From: Candidatus Hydrogenedentota bacterium
GTDB taxonomy: Bacteria > Hydrogenedentota > Hydrogenedentia > Hydrogenedentales > JAEUWI01
NCBI GenBank assembly: GCA_019637335.1
Contig: JAHBVV010000015.1
Span: forward strand, 1 to 64,000
Direction: 5' to 3'
Length of the DNA stretch: 64,000 nt
The position numbers and the translations under genes were made by a program. Within the stretch, counting starts at the first letter, position 1. Each line of letters starts with the position of its first letter. The notes beneath the pieces are model-generated. The model saw only the letters and a program-made list of their open reading frames with translations, ran no database searches and was not told the origin of the DNA. This document shows, in pieces, positions 55,584 to 64,000 of this stretch.

Positions 55584-56375
55584 TTAGAAACTTGGGTCAC
55601 CCGGCCCCTGAACACCGCTCTTCTTGACAAAAACCAACTTGTAGTGCCCGCTTGATTCCATGGTAACCTTGTACTCGAGTTCGTGGGTGACGAACCACGG
55701 GCCTTCGTTGTTCACACTGACACAGCCCACCACCCGCATTCGCTGTTTAAGCTTGAACACATCACCAACTTCCATGCTACTCCAGACGGATGCCGAGATA
55801 TTCGGGTTGAACCCGTGGTCATCGAACTTTTTGCCGTCGGGATCCCCGTCCAGGTCGGCCCGGTAGTTGTTTCCGTCAATCTTCCAACTGCCATCCCAAT
55901 TCATCTGAAACTGCTCTTTTTGTTGTTGACTAAGCGTCATACTAGTCCCACTCGTATCCATTTCGGACGGGAGGAAATCTTCGTTGATGGTAATGCCTTC
56001 GAAGCTATAATCCGGGTCTGAACTCAGGGAAACCTTGTGCCAGTAGCGATCTCCCAAGTGGGGACTCTGCAAATGCTCCTCCCAGATTGTCGACTCTTCG
56101 TCCGGGACCACAACCTTTTCAAACACCGCGGTCGCCGTCGTATTCTGCGTTAGCTCGAAGTCCGGATGGCTCGTCTCCCGCCAGCCATGGATATCGCTAT
56201 CTTCATCACTTTCCCAGCGAACAAATCGGTACTGGGACGGGCAATTCACCCGGTGTGTGGGAGCGTATTCGGTGTACGCGTCATAGGTCCTCACAATCGG
56301 ATCGGTGGACCACCCGGTCGTTTCCGGCAGATCCAGCCGCACTTCGCAGGTGGAATCGCCGCCCTGTTTGTTCAC
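55584..56375 (-). CDS. C-terminal part of the interrupted secreted protein
   Basis: From the GTG at 56375 this reads 263 residues. The first 85 residues resemble a bacterial repeat beta-domain (VNCPSQYRFVRWESDED, NTTATAVFEK). The rest (WHKVSLSSDPDYSFEGITIN, PWFVTHELEYKVTMESSGHY) is beta-rich and unrecognised. It has no signal peptide of its own; it continues, after one stop codon, the frame that begins at 56528. See the entry for 55584-56528. Confidence 0.55.
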   Translation of the reverse strand: MNKQGGDSTCEVRLDLPETTGWSTDPIVRTYDAYTEYAPTHRVNCPSQYRFVRWESDEDSDIHGWRETSHPDFELTQNTTATAVFEKVVVPDEESTIWEEHLQSPHLGDRYWHKVSLSSDPDYSFEGITINEDFLPSEMDTSGTSMTLSQQQKEQFQMNWDGSWKIDGNNYRADLDGDPDGKKFDDHGFNPNISASVWSSMEVGDVFKLKQRMRVVGCVSVNNEGPWFVTHELEYKVTMESSGHYKLVFVKKSGVQGPGDPSF

Positions 56376-56528
56376 GGTGAGGGTTTACTGGGGCGGCGGG
56401 TCTGGCGGTTCCGTGGCCCGGGCCGGATTTTCAACCAGGGCGATAAACGCGCCGATCACGACGGCGGACAGTGCGCACCCGGCGGCGAAATTGCCGAACA
56501 TGGCGGATTCTTGCGGAATGCGTTTCAT
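55584..56528 (-). pseudogene. Secreted flg_new-like repeat protein interrupted by an in-frame TAA
   Basis: The frame starts with ATG 56528 (AGGGGGT upstream) and a signal peptide (ALSAVVIGAFIALVENPARA), runs to PPDPPPQ, and meets TAA at 56385-56387. In the same frame it then continues TLTVNKQGGDSTCEVRL to 55584. A Tyr codon (TAC or TAT) in place of the TAA would give QYTLTVN, the usual start of this beta-repeat domain. The gene is therefore probably broken by a single nonsense change, or the base was misread. Confidence 0.65.
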
Positions 56529-56542
56529 GATTCTACCCCCTG

Positions 56543-57763
56543 TCACTCGTCCGCCGCGCGGGCGCCGGCTTCGGCTATGGATTCGATGGAGGCGTCCAGA
56601 TTGGCGGCGAGGGCCGACCCCGGAACGCGATGCGCCAGGCGCCGGAGCAATTCGGCGGCGGCATCGGGGCGTCCGAGTTCGGCAAGCCGATCGGCGCTCT
56701 GCTGCGTATGCAGCATCACCTCTTCGTAGTTGTTCCGCTCGTAAACCAGCGGGATCTCGGCATAGTCCAGCAGCGCGTGGGCATCCTCCAGAATGGTGGC
56801 CGCATCGCCCCCGGCGCGCGCCAGGCCCAGCCGAATCGTGCGCGCGCGGAAAACCGGGCGCGGGTCCCGGTCGCGTGCGATGGCTTCCGACGCGGCCGCC
56901 CACATGCGGTCTCCCGCCAGGGCCGGATCCAGGTCCGCGATGATGCTGAGCGCCGCGTATTCCTGCTGCCAGTCCGCCGCCGACGAGGCGGCGCCGGCCA
57001 GCTCCGCCGCGAGTGCGGCGTCGTCCTGCTCGCCGCCGCGCGCGTTGAGGTGGGCGTATATTGGCGCGCCGATAGCGTCTTCGCGGAGGCGCACGCTGTG
57101 CGCCCGCAATTCCCCAAACTGGTCCGGCGCGTTGAACATCCGGTTCAGCCCGCCGGGGGATCGGTCCGCGCGGTAGAACACGAGCCGCTGGGCCTCCACG
57201 GCCAGCGCATTGTCCGGGTAGTCCTCGATAATAAGGTCGCGCGCCCGCCGGGCCCAGCCGGTGTCGTGCAGGAAGTAAGGGCTCGACATGGTAAAAAGGG
57301 CGCCAAGCCGGGCGACCCCGTGATCGCCCCGGGTCAATTTGTACAGGTCCTTCACGCACCGCTCCGCCTCGTCCACCGTCATCGTCAGGTCCTCCGTATA
57401 CCGCATGAGCGTGGCGAGGAGCAGGTCCATGGGCTGGTTCACCTCGTCCAGGGTATCCGCGTAGAAAGCCTCGCGTTCGTGCGGGTGCATGAGGTCTTCG
57501 GTATTGAAAAGCAGCGCCTGCGCCAGGCCGACGGCCCGCGGCGCGAGATCGGTTCGATCCGGCGGTATCGCGCGCAGGGCCTGCAACAGCCGGGTGGAGG
57601 CTTCCACCCGGTGGCCCTGTTGTATTAATGCGTCTGCCCGACGCCGCTCCTCCCCGATGCGCTCCGGGGAATCCACGGGCGCCGCGCCCGCGGACAGCAT
57701 GGCCAGGGGAAGTGCGGCGGCGATCGCCCCCATGAAATAGTGCTTCAGCCCGTGGTGTTTCAT
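56543..57763 (-). CDS. Secreted alpha-helical (TPR-like) protein, function unknown
   Basis: This is a 406-residue protein with a signal peptide (MGAIAAALPLAMLSAGAA-PV). Helical pairs such as RRRADALIQQGHRVEASTRL, TVDEAERCVKDLYKLTRGDH and RARDLIIEDYPDNALAVEAQ look like degenerate TPR units. It starts a run of three minus-strand genes for exported proteins, with 14 bases between its stop and the next ATG. No specific role is recognised. Confidence 0.7.
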   Translation of the reverse strand: MKHHGLKHYFMGAIAAALPLAMLSAGAAPVDSPERIGEERRRADALIQQGHRVEASTRLLQALRAIPPDRTDLAPRAVGLAQALLFNTEDLMHPHEREAFYADTLDEVNQPMDLLLATLMRYTEDLTMTVDEAERCVKDLYKLTRGDHGVARLGALFTMSSPYFLHDTGWARRARDLIIEDYPDNALAVEAQRLVFYRADRSPGGLNRMFNAPDQFGELRAHSVRLREDAIGAPIYAHLNARGGEQDDAALAAELAGAASSAADWQQEYAALSIIADLDPALAGDRMWAAASEAIARDRDPRPVFRARTIRLGLARAGGDAATILEDAHALLDYAEIPLVYERNNYEEVMLHTQQSADRLAELGRPDAAAELLRRLAHRVPGSALAANLDASIESIAEAGARAADE

Positions 57764-58052
57764 CTGCCGGCCTCCTGTCTCTTGACAACCTCGCTTGTAC
57801 CCTAAGACATCCGGGCGGTTTTGTCAACCCCCAGGGTGTAGAGCCAGTACAGCACGTTCCGGATCGGAGCGCTGGTCGCGGCGTGGGCCGGTACGTCTCG
57901 GCGCCGGGATACTACCGCGCCCGCGGTTCATAGCGAAGGGCCGCGGGGGTCGGGGTCAGCGGCATTTCCAACCGAGCTTACTCCAAACTATACTATTACT
58001 GCATTGCCAGGCAGGTGGCACAGAAGGCTCGTCCGCCACGCACGCCACCGCC

Positions 58053-58739
58053 CTACACCGTATGGACCGCCGCGCTCACCCGCTCCACGAACTCCCGCAG
58101 GGCCGCGTGACGCTCCGGATCCGCCAGGCCATCCGCCGCCCCCGGGCCCACCACCACGCGCGACGCGCCAAAACGAATACAGCGCGCGGCGTCTTCGGCC
58201 GACTCCGCGCCTTCGGCTTCCAGCGCCACGGCGTACTCGTGGTAGCGGATGTTTTCGTGCAGCAGCCGGATCCGCTCCCAGGCGGCGCGGGGCAGGCCAC
58301 CGCGTCGCCGTACCGGATCCGCGCCGAGCAGCAGCAGGCGATCGATCTGGGGGAAGAGGTAGTTCACCTTCGTAAGCGGCGTCGCCGGGAGCACCGCAAT
58401 ACCGGCCTGCCGCCCTGCGTCCCGGATCTGCGACAGCGCCCGGTGGATGTGGACGCATTTTTCCAGGTGCAGCGTAACGGTGTCCGCGCCGCTCGCCAGC
58501 ACCGCCGTGAGCACGCGTTCCGGCTGCGCCACGAGCAGGTGCGCGTGGCAGGGGATCGCGGATACGGCCTTCACCGCCGCAATGGCCGCCGGGGCGAATC
58601 CGAACACCTCCACAAAGCGGCCATCCGCCACGTCGAAGTGGAACTCGTCAATCCCCTGCTGCTCCAGCGCGCGCACCGCGCCCTCCAGGTTCAGAAGGTC
58701 GAGCGCCTTCATATCCGCCGCAAAAGCCGTCTTGGACAC
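58053..58739 (-). CDS. Ribulose-phosphate 3-epimerase family protein
   Basis: This is a 228-residue TIM barrel. GTG 58739 has GGGAG upstream. The motifs FHFDVADGRFVEVFGFAP, PCHAHLLVAQPERVL, DTVTLHLEKC and IAVLPATPL follow the ribulose-5-phosphate 3-epimerase family, with D36 and the His residues as metal and acid-base sites. The otherwise conserved DxMxV pattern is altered to DVADG, so it may act on another sugar phosphate. Cytoplasmic; it ends 150 bases from htpG on the same strand. Confidence 0.82.
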   Translation of the reverse strand: MSKTAFAADMKALDLLNLEGAVRALEQQGIDEFHFDVADGRFVEVFGFAPAAIAAVKAVSAIPCHAHLLVAQPERVLTAVLASGADTVTLHLEKCVHIHRALSQIRDAGRQAGIAVLPATPLTKVNYLFPQIDRLLLLGADPVRRRGGLPRAAWERIRLLHENIRYHEYAVALEAEGAESAEDAARCIRFGASRVVVGPGAADGLADPERHAALREFVERVSAAVHTV

Positions 58740-58889
58740 AACATTCTCCCGCTGTTACCCGTGCGAATCACGGGCAATCAATCTACCACACCCGCCGCGC
58801 GGGCGGCCAGAAACAGGCGAAGGGCGGGCCCGCGCGCCCGTGCGCCGGCCCGCCCTCGCGGTATCGTCTTCCGCTGTACGGCCCCGCCG

Positions 58890-60839
58890 TCAGCCCGCCT
58901 TCACCATCAGATCCGCCACCAGCTTGCTGAACTGTGCCGGGTTGGGCAGATCCCCGCCCTCCGCGAGCAGCGCCTGGCCATGCAGTAACTGCGCGTAATC
59001 TTCCAGCCGGGGATCGTCCTGGCTGGCGTCGTAGATGTCGTGCAGCTTCCGCAGGACCGCGTGATCCGGGTTCAGCTCCAGGATACGCTTGGACGCCGGA
59101 AATTCCTGACCCATCTGGCGCATCATCTGTTCGAGCTGCGGCGAAAGATCGCCGCCATCGGTCACCAGGCAGGCCGGCGAGTTCTTCAGCCGGTTCGACA
59201 GGCGAACCTCCTTCACGTGATCCTTCAGCTTGTCCTTCAGGCACTCCAGCAGCGACTGGTATTCCTTCTCCTTCTCCTTCCGCCGCTCCTCGGCCGCCTT
59301 CTTCTCCTCCTCCGTGCCCAGCTCCACCGCGCCCTTGCTGATGGATTTCAGCTCGAAGTCCTTGTGCTTGAAGACCTGCTGGCACCAGATCTCGTCCACC
59401 GGATCGGCCAGGATCAGCACCTCGTAGCCCTTGTCCAGGAAGCTCTCCATGTGCGGCGAGGACTCGATCTTCGCGCGGGACTCGCCCGTCATGTAGTAGA
59501 TGGCCTCCTGGCCCTCCTTCATCCGCTGGATGTAGTCGGCCAGCGTCGTGTACTCGTCGGGATCGTTCGTGGACGAGAACAGGCACAGGTCCAGGATGGC
59601 CTCCTGGTTGTCCCGATCCTGGAAAATGCCCTCCTTGAACACCCGGCCAAACTCGTTCCAGAACGCGATGAACTCGTCCTTGTCGTCCTTGTACTGCTTG
59701 CGGAGGAAGTCCAGCACCTTGCTGACTATGCCCTTGCGCATCCGCTCGATCTGCCGGTTCTGCTGGAGAATCTCGCGCGAAATATTCAGCGAGAGATCTT
59801 CGGAATCCACCACGCCGCGCAGGAAGCGCAGATACTCCGGCAGCAGCTCCTTGCAATCGTCCATGATGAACACGCGCTTGACGTACAGGTGCACGCCGTG
59901 GCGGACGCCGTGGTAGTAGAGGTCAAAGGGCGCCTTCGCCGGCACATAGAGCAGCAGCGAATACTCCAGCGTGCCCTCGATCTTCGCCTGGATGCGCGCC
60001 GCGGGGTCCGTCCAGTCGTGGGAGATGTGCTTGTAGAACTCGCTGTACTCCTCGTCCGTCACCTCGCTCTTGTCGCGAAGCCACAGGGCCTTCATCGAGT
60101 TCAACGTCTCGGTCTTGACGACCTTCTTCTCCTCCGCGCCCTCCACCGGCTTCCCGTCCGCGTCCCGCTCGATCTCCGTCCGCTCGATGTCCATCTGGAT
60201 CGGGTAGGCCACGAAATCGGAGTACTGCTTCACGATCTGGCGGACCTGCCACTCCTGCGTGTAGTCGTTCAGGCCGTCCTCTTCGTCGGTGGACTTCAGG
60301 TGCAGCGTCACCGTCGTGCCCGGCTCGTCGCGCTCCACTTCTTCGAGCGTGTACGTGCCGTCGCCCGTCGACTCCCACCGCGTCGCCGTCTCCTCGCCCG
60401 CCTTCCGCGTCAGCAGCGTCACCTTGTCCGCCACCATGAACGTGGAGTAGAAGCCCACGCCGAACTGCCCGATGAGCTCCGCCGACACCGCCGATTCCTT
60501 GCTCTCGCGGAGCTTCTTCATGAATTCCTTCGTGCCGGACTTCGCGATCGTACCGATCAAATCGATGACCTCCTCACGGGTCATCCCGATGCCATTATCG
60601 GCCACCGAAAGCGTGCGCGCCTCCGCGTCGGGCTCGATCCAGATCCGCAGCTCCGTGCCCTCGTCGAGCAGCGCGGGATTCTTCAGCCCCTCGAAACGGC
60701 GTTTGTCCAGCGCGTCGGAGGCGTTCGAGATGAGTTCCCGAAGGAAGATATCCTTGTTGGAATAGACCGAATGAATCATCAGGTCCAGCAGCTGCCGCGC
60801 TTCCGTCTGAAACTCAAACGTTTCTATGGGTTTGCTCAT
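58890..60839 (-). CDS. htpG: Molecular chaperone HtpG (Hsp90)
   Basis: This is a 649-residue protein. FQTEARQLLDLMIHSVYSNK, IFLRELISNASDALDKRR, LSVADNGIGMTREEVIDLIG and GQFGVGFYSTFMVADKVTLL are the GHKL ATPase motifs. NISREILQQNRQIERM lies in the middle domain, and the C-terminal dimerisation domain is present. It is ATP-dependent and refolds or remodels client proteins in the cytoplasm. No CIRCE inverted repeat is seen upstream; the leader region holds heptamer repeats instead. Confidence 0.98.
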   Translation of the reverse strand: MSKPIETFEFQTEARQLLDLMIHSVYSNKDIFLRELISNASDALDKRRFEGLKNPALLDEGTELRIWIEPDAEARTLSVADNGIGMTREEVIDLIGTIAKSGTKEFMKKLRESKESAVSAELIGQFGVGFYSTFMVADKVTLLTRKAGEETATRWESTGDGTYTLEEVERDEPGTTVTLHLKSTDEEDGLNDYTQEWQVRQIVKQYSDFVAYPIQMDIERTEIERDADGKPVEGAEEKKVVKTETLNSMKALWLRDKSEVTDEEYSEFYKHISHDWTDPAARIQAKIEGTLEYSLLLYVPAKAPFDLYYHGVRHGVHLYVKRVFIMDDCKELLPEYLRFLRGVVDSEDLSLNISREILQQNRQIERMRKGIVSKVLDFLRKQYKDDKDEFIAFWNEFGRVFKEGIFQDRDNQEAILDLCLFSSTNDPDEYTTLADYIQRMKEGQEAIYYMTGESRAKIESSPHMESFLDKGYEVLILADPVDEIWCQQVFKHKDFELKSISKGAVELGTEEEKKAAEERRKEKEKEYQSLLECLKDKLKDHVKEVRLSNRLKNSPACLVTDGGDLSPQLEQMMRQMGQEFPASKRILELNPDHAVLRKLHDIYDASQDDPRLEDYAQLLHGQALLAEGGDLPNPAQFSKLVADLMVKAG

Positions 60840-60993
60840 GGTTCATTTCTCCAATGCTTCAAACAAGCAAAGAACAAGACTGGAAAAAAGTGTAAATCGG
60901 ACAGGAATCTGCCCTGCGAACCCCATATTTTAGCGAAATTCCCCAAGAAATGCGAAAACGCGAACCAACCGCCCCAACCGCACCTGCCTACAG

Positions 60994-61035
60994 ACCTAAA
61001 GCCTGAAGCCTAAAGCCTATAGCCTGCAGCCTCAA
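60994..61035 (+). repeat. Tandem heptamer repeat (GCCTRAA type)
   Basis: Six consecutive seven-base units, ACCTAAA GCCTGAA GCCTAAA and three variants, fill 60994-61035 between the divergent htpG and coiled-coil genes. Copies differ mainly in the last three bases. Such short arrays are slippage-prone and may vary in number between strains. Confidence 0.8.
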
Positions 61036-61126
61036 AAAAACCTGTCACTCCTTTCTCCCCGCGGATCGTTGCTATACTACCGGCTGCCCATGCTCTATCC
61101 GATGACTGCAGGAATTCCCGACCTCC

Positions 61127-61954
61127 ATGCCACGCACCCGAACAATTCGTTACGCCCTCCGCGCAATGGCCCTGCTCGCCATTCTGCCGCTGACCGCCGC
61201 CGCGGACGACCCCGTCCCCGTGCGCTCCGGCATCGTCTGGCTCGACTGGGCGGCGGACCAGGTCGACTTCGCCCTGCGCGAGGCCGTGCCCAGCGATCCC
61301 CTGGCCGCGACCCACTCCATCGAGTCGATAGAGATCTACCGGCTCCAGCAGGAAATCCACCAGCTCCGCCTGCTCATCGAGAACGAGTTCATCGACCGTA
61401 TTATCGCCTTGGAAGCCGAGCTGCGCGCGGTGCGCGGCGCGCTGGCCAGCGGACAGCCCGTCCCGCAGCCGACCGGCCCGATCATACCGCGTCCCGACAT
61501 CCCGCCCGCCAGACTGCGCGAGGCTGCGCCGCGCCCCGGCCCATCGGCGGAGGAAATGGCGCTGCCCGAGCCTACCGCGCCCGAGTCTTTACCGCCACCC
61601 GCCGAGTTCGTATTTACCGCCGTCGACGAGTGGGGGCGCGACCCGGAACTCGTCGCGGAGCTCGGTGGAGACGCGCAGACCCTCATCGGCATGGCCGGTT
61701 TCGTCCCGCCCGGAAGCCGCCGCGAGGATGTGGAAGCGCTTATCCAGGACCTTCGCGCGCAGTATGACGCCTACGACAATATCAACATTGAGATCTTCGA
61801 CTCGAAAGCCGCCGCCCGCGGCTTCGCCGAGCGCCAGTCCGTGGATCCGGGCCACCACATCGCGAGCATCTCGCGCCACAAATCCTCCGGCCGCGATGTG
61901 CTCCTCTACCTCGGCGGCGGCAAGCCCGAGCCCGTCCCGCACGCGGCGGAATAG
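61127..61954 (+). CDS. Secreted coiled-coil protein, function unknown
   Basis: This is a 275-residue protein with a signal peptide (ALRAMALLAILPLTAAA-DD). Residues 65-105 (ESIEIYRLQQEIHQLRLLIE and on) form a coiled coil. A Pro-rich linker follows (about 110-160), then a small C-terminal alpha/beta domain (DEWGRDPELVAELGGDAQTL, NINIEIFDSKAAARGFAE, RDVLLYLGGG). No family is recognised; it may sit in the periplasm as an oligomer. Confidence 0.7.
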   Translation: MPRTRTIRYALRAMALLAILPLTAAADDPVPVRSGIVWLDWAADQVDFALREAVPSDPLAATHSIESIEIYRLQQEIHQLRLLIENEFIDRIIALEAELRAVRGALASGQPVPQPTGPIIPRPDIPPARLREAAPRPGPSAEEMALPEPTAPESLPPPAEFVFTAVDEWGRDPELVAELGGDAQTLIGMAGFVPPGSRREDVEALIQDLRAQYDAYDNINIEIFDSKAAARGFAERQSVDPGHHIASISRHKSSGRDVLLYLGGGKPEPVPHAAE

Positions 61955-62325
61955 CCCCGGGGATACAGCCAATTTAGTTCATCCGGTATTGGCGTACGTG
62001 GACCGCCGATTCATGTCTGGCCCAAGGAAGATAACCCCGGTCTCTTCATGGGCGGCCAATGTGGCGGCTGTATTAACTTGTGGCGTTTGTTGTGTCAGGC
62101 AGGGATGCCTAACCTCCTGTTGCGCCGCTCGTTTGAGGGATTGTTGGCGGAATTGGGGATCGTTGCTCCCAGCACACGAAGGCGCCGGGGCGCCGCCGCG
62201 GGAATGCCAACGATCCTTTGCGGCGCTTGCAATCAAACCGGGAAAACGCCATAGTGATGGGGCCTGCGGGGTGTGTGCGGGCGATACGGATCCCGTTTGA
62301 CCGCGAGAAGGAGGAGCGCACGTTC
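61955..62325. other. Non-coding stretch before the symporter gene
   Basis: No gene is seen. A small AGGCA...TGCCT hairpin lies at 62097-62110, within the kind of short GC-rich dispersed repeat seen elsewhere in the window. The 3' end holds AAGGAGGAG (62309-62317) for the symporter. No riboswitch is recognised. Confidence 0.4.
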
Positions 62326-63900
62326 ATGGAGTCTTACGCCGCCGTTTTTGCCCAGACCAACTTTTCCGCGCTGGACTGGGGGATTGTGCTGCTGTACCTG
62401 GGACTGTCCGTCACCATCGGCGTCCTGGCCAACAAGTACGTGGGCAGCCTGAGCGACTATATCGTCGCGGGCCGAGGCATGCGGACCGCCTTGGGCATCG
62501 CCACCCTGACCGGAACCGAAATGGGGCTGGTCACCGTCATGTACAGCGCCCAGAAGGGCTTTACCGGGGGCTTCGCGGCCTTCCACATCGGGGTGATGTC
62601 CGGCGTCCTGGCCCTCTTCATTGGCGTCACGGGCTTCATTGTCACCCGCCTGCGGCGCGAGGAAGTGCTCACCATTCCCGAGTACTACGGCAAGCGCTTC
62701 GGAAAGACCGCCCAGGTCCTCGGCGGCGTCATGCTCGCCTTCGGCGGCATCCTGAATATGGGCATGTTCCTCAAGGCCGGATCCATGTTCATCGTCGGCA
62801 TTACCGGCCTGCCCGACGACGGGTGGGTCCTCAAGGCCGTCATGATCACGCTGCTGACGCTCGTGCTGACGTACACCGTGCTCGGCGGTATGATTTCCGT
62901 CATCCTGACCGACTACATCCAGTTCGTCGTCCTGTCCATGGGCCTTTTCCTGGCCACGGGCCTGGCGATCATGAAACTCGGCTGGTCCCCGGTATTCGAT
63001 ACCCTCGCCGAAACGCGCGGGGAAGCCGCATTCAACCCCATGATCGCCGAGAGCGGATTTGGCCTGGAATACATCGCCTGGATGGCCTTCCTCGGCCTCG
63101 TCAACTGCGCGCTGTGGCCCACCGCCGTGGCGCGCGCGCTCGCCTGCGACTCCGAGCGCACCGTCAAACGGCAGTACATGTGGTCGTCGATCTCCTTCGC
63201 CATCCGCAACATCGTGCCGTATTTCTGGGGCATCTGCGCCTTTGTCTGGGTCATCGGCCACCCGGAACTCAATGCCGTCTTCTTCCCGGAATCGGGAACC
63301 GGCCTCGACACCCTCTACGCCATGCCGGTCTTCCTCGGCCAGCTCCTGCCCATCGGCGCCCTCGGCCTCCTTACGGCCGCGATGATCGCCGCGTTCATGT
63401 CCACGCACGACAGCTACCTCCTGTGCTGGAGCTCCGTGCTGGCCAACGATGTCCTCAAACCGCTCATGGGGCCCCGCCTCTCCGATAAGGGCGCCGTCCT
63501 GGCCACGCGCATCTTCGTCGTCGTTATCGGCCTCTGCATCCTCACCATCAGCTTCGTCTTCCCCCTGCGCGAAGACCTCTGGGACTACATGGCCGTCACC
63601 GGCGCGATCTACTTTACCGGCGCCTTCGCCGTCCTCACGGGCGGGCTCTACTGGAAGCGCGCGAGCAAGGCCGGCGCCCTGGCCGCCCTCTTCTGCGGCG
63701 GCACCGCCGTATTCGGGCTGGGCGCCGTCCAGCATGCCGTGCTCGCGATTCTGGGTGTTGGCGAGGAACGCGCGCAATCGCTCATGGCCACCTTTACCGG
63801 CGCGCGCGTGGGGCTGTTCACCGTGGCCCTGACCGTCGTGGTCATGGTCGCCGTCTCCCTGCTCGTTCCCGACAAACACCCCAACCGCAAGGAAGCATGA
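62326..63900 (+). CDS. Sodium:solute symporter (SSS family)
   Basis: This is a 524-residue protein with about 13 membrane segments. The SSS motifs are LSDYIVAGRGMRTALGIATL, AFGGILNMGMFLKAGSMFIV, YTVLGGMISVILTDYIQFVV (the conserved GG..VxxTD.iQ) and GALGLLTAAMIAAFMSTHDS (A..MST.DS). It couples Na+ entry to uptake of a sugar, acid or similar. ATG 62326 is preferred, with AAGGAGGAG 8 to 9 bases upstream of it. A small membrane partner gene follows, so the pair is an operon; the substrate is not evident. Confidence 0.95.
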   Translation: MESYAAVFAQTNFSALDWGIVLLYLGLSVTIGVLANKYVGSLSDYIVAGRGMRTALGIATLTGTEMGLVTVMYSAQKGFTGGFAAFHIGVMSGVLALFIGVTGFIVTRLRREEVLTIPEYYGKRFGKTAQVLGGVMLAFGGILNMGMFLKAGSMFIVGITGLPDDGWVLKAVMITLLTLVLTYTVLGGMISVILTDYIQFVVLSMGLFLATGLAIMKLGWSPVFDTLAETRGEAAFNPMIAESGFGLEYIAWMAFLGLVNCALWPTAVARALACDSERTVKRQYMWSSISFAIRNIVPYFWGICAFVWVIGHPELNAVFFPESGTGLDTLYAMPVFLGQLLPIGALGLLTAAMIAAFMSTHDSYLLCWSSVLANDVLKPLMGPRLSDKGAVLATRIFVVVIGLCILTISFVFPLREDLWDYMAVTGAIYFTGAFAVLTGGLYWKRASKAGALAALFCGGTAVFGLGAVQHAVLAILGVGEERAQSLMATFTGARVGLFTVALTVVVMVAVSLLVPDKHPNRKEA

Positions 63901-63901
63901 T

Positions 63902-64000
63902 ATGGCATTCTGGATTTTTCTCTGGAAGGCAACCTTCATTATCGGCATGCTGCTTTTCGGGCTGCTGGCCGCCTACGTCACAATCTTTGGCGCCCGCGAC
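63902..64000 (+). CDS. Small membrane protein next to the symporter (cut by window end)
   Basis: The ATG at 63902 starts one base after the symporter stop. The 33 residues visible include a hydrophobic helix (ATFIIGMLLFGLLAAYVTIFG). Small helices directly after SSS genes occur in related genomes and may help the transporter; the rest is outside the window. Confidence 0.7.
   Translation, partial: MAFWIFLWKATFIIGMLLFGLLAAYVTIFGARD

Noticed and set aside
60840-61126. CIRCE heat-shock operator expected before htpG
   Set aside because: No TTAGCACTC inverted repeat is present.

Overview
The window is high-GC DNA from a Gram-negative bacterium. LptE and a BamD-like protein indicate an outer membrane. 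The secreted gene set (sulfatase, DUF4838 protein, CBM9-type glycan-binding protein, DUF1501 protein next to a cytochrome/DUF1549/DUF1553 protein, FG-GAP protein, phytanoyl-CoA dioxygenase) is typical of Planctomycetes and allied phyla. Candidatus Hydrogenedentota or a PVC relative would fit, but this is inferred from family content only. No rRNA, tRNA or CRISPR array was seen.

Layout. 1-623: the remnant of a RelE-type toxin beside an intact antitoxin. 965-11097: glycan-degradation genes (six-hairpin-like protein, DUF4838 protein, sulfatase, CBM9-type protein) with a methyltransferase. 11137-14700: a TauE/SafE permease, and a TPR protein overlapped by an FG-GAP lipoprotein. 14785-18267: a sigma54-type response regulator, its sensor kinase and a secreted DUF2202 protein. 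18457-23396: a CehA/McbA-like metallohydrolase, a lipoprotein, fabH, a YraN nuclease and scpA. 23599-24201: a HigBA toxin-antitoxin pair. 24483-28333: bamD-like, lptE, holA and a zinc-ribbon protein. 28388-40996: hydrolase, CPA2 antiporter with CBS domains, M50-like protease, DUF1501 plus cytochrome pair, ferritin-like and DUF899 proteins, and a winged-helix plus nucleotidyltransferase pair. 41036-48664: glycosyltransferase with phosphodiesterase, PhyH oxygenase, DUF4139-like protein, a zinc-motif signalling protein and a beta-propeller glycosidase-like protein. 48715-52462: repeats and small mobile elements around an Hpt protein and a GapN-like dehydrogenase. 52463-54061: a LeuA-type synthase and an ArsC/Spx-like protein. 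54617-57763: three secreted proteins of unknown role, the middle one broken by a stop codon. 58053-64000: epimerase, HtpG, a coiled-coil protein, and a sodium:solute symporter with its small partner cut by the window end.

The most unusual signal is a family of 201-bp elements with about 14-bp terminal inverted repeats. Each is built as a 53-bp arm, an 84-bp core of two inverted hairpins, and a 64-bp arm. Two complete copies (48750-48950 and 52030-52230) sit in the loop of another 84-bp hairpin pair, at the same offset, in the same orientation and with 6-bp flanking duplications (one exact, one with a mismatch). One copy is nested in an older copy. The other copy lies between a leucine-rich leader peptide with its terminator (51726-51883) and the LeuA-type gene it probably once regulated directly. 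No transposase is visible here.

All calls come from reading the sequence and from knowledge of protein families; no database search was run.
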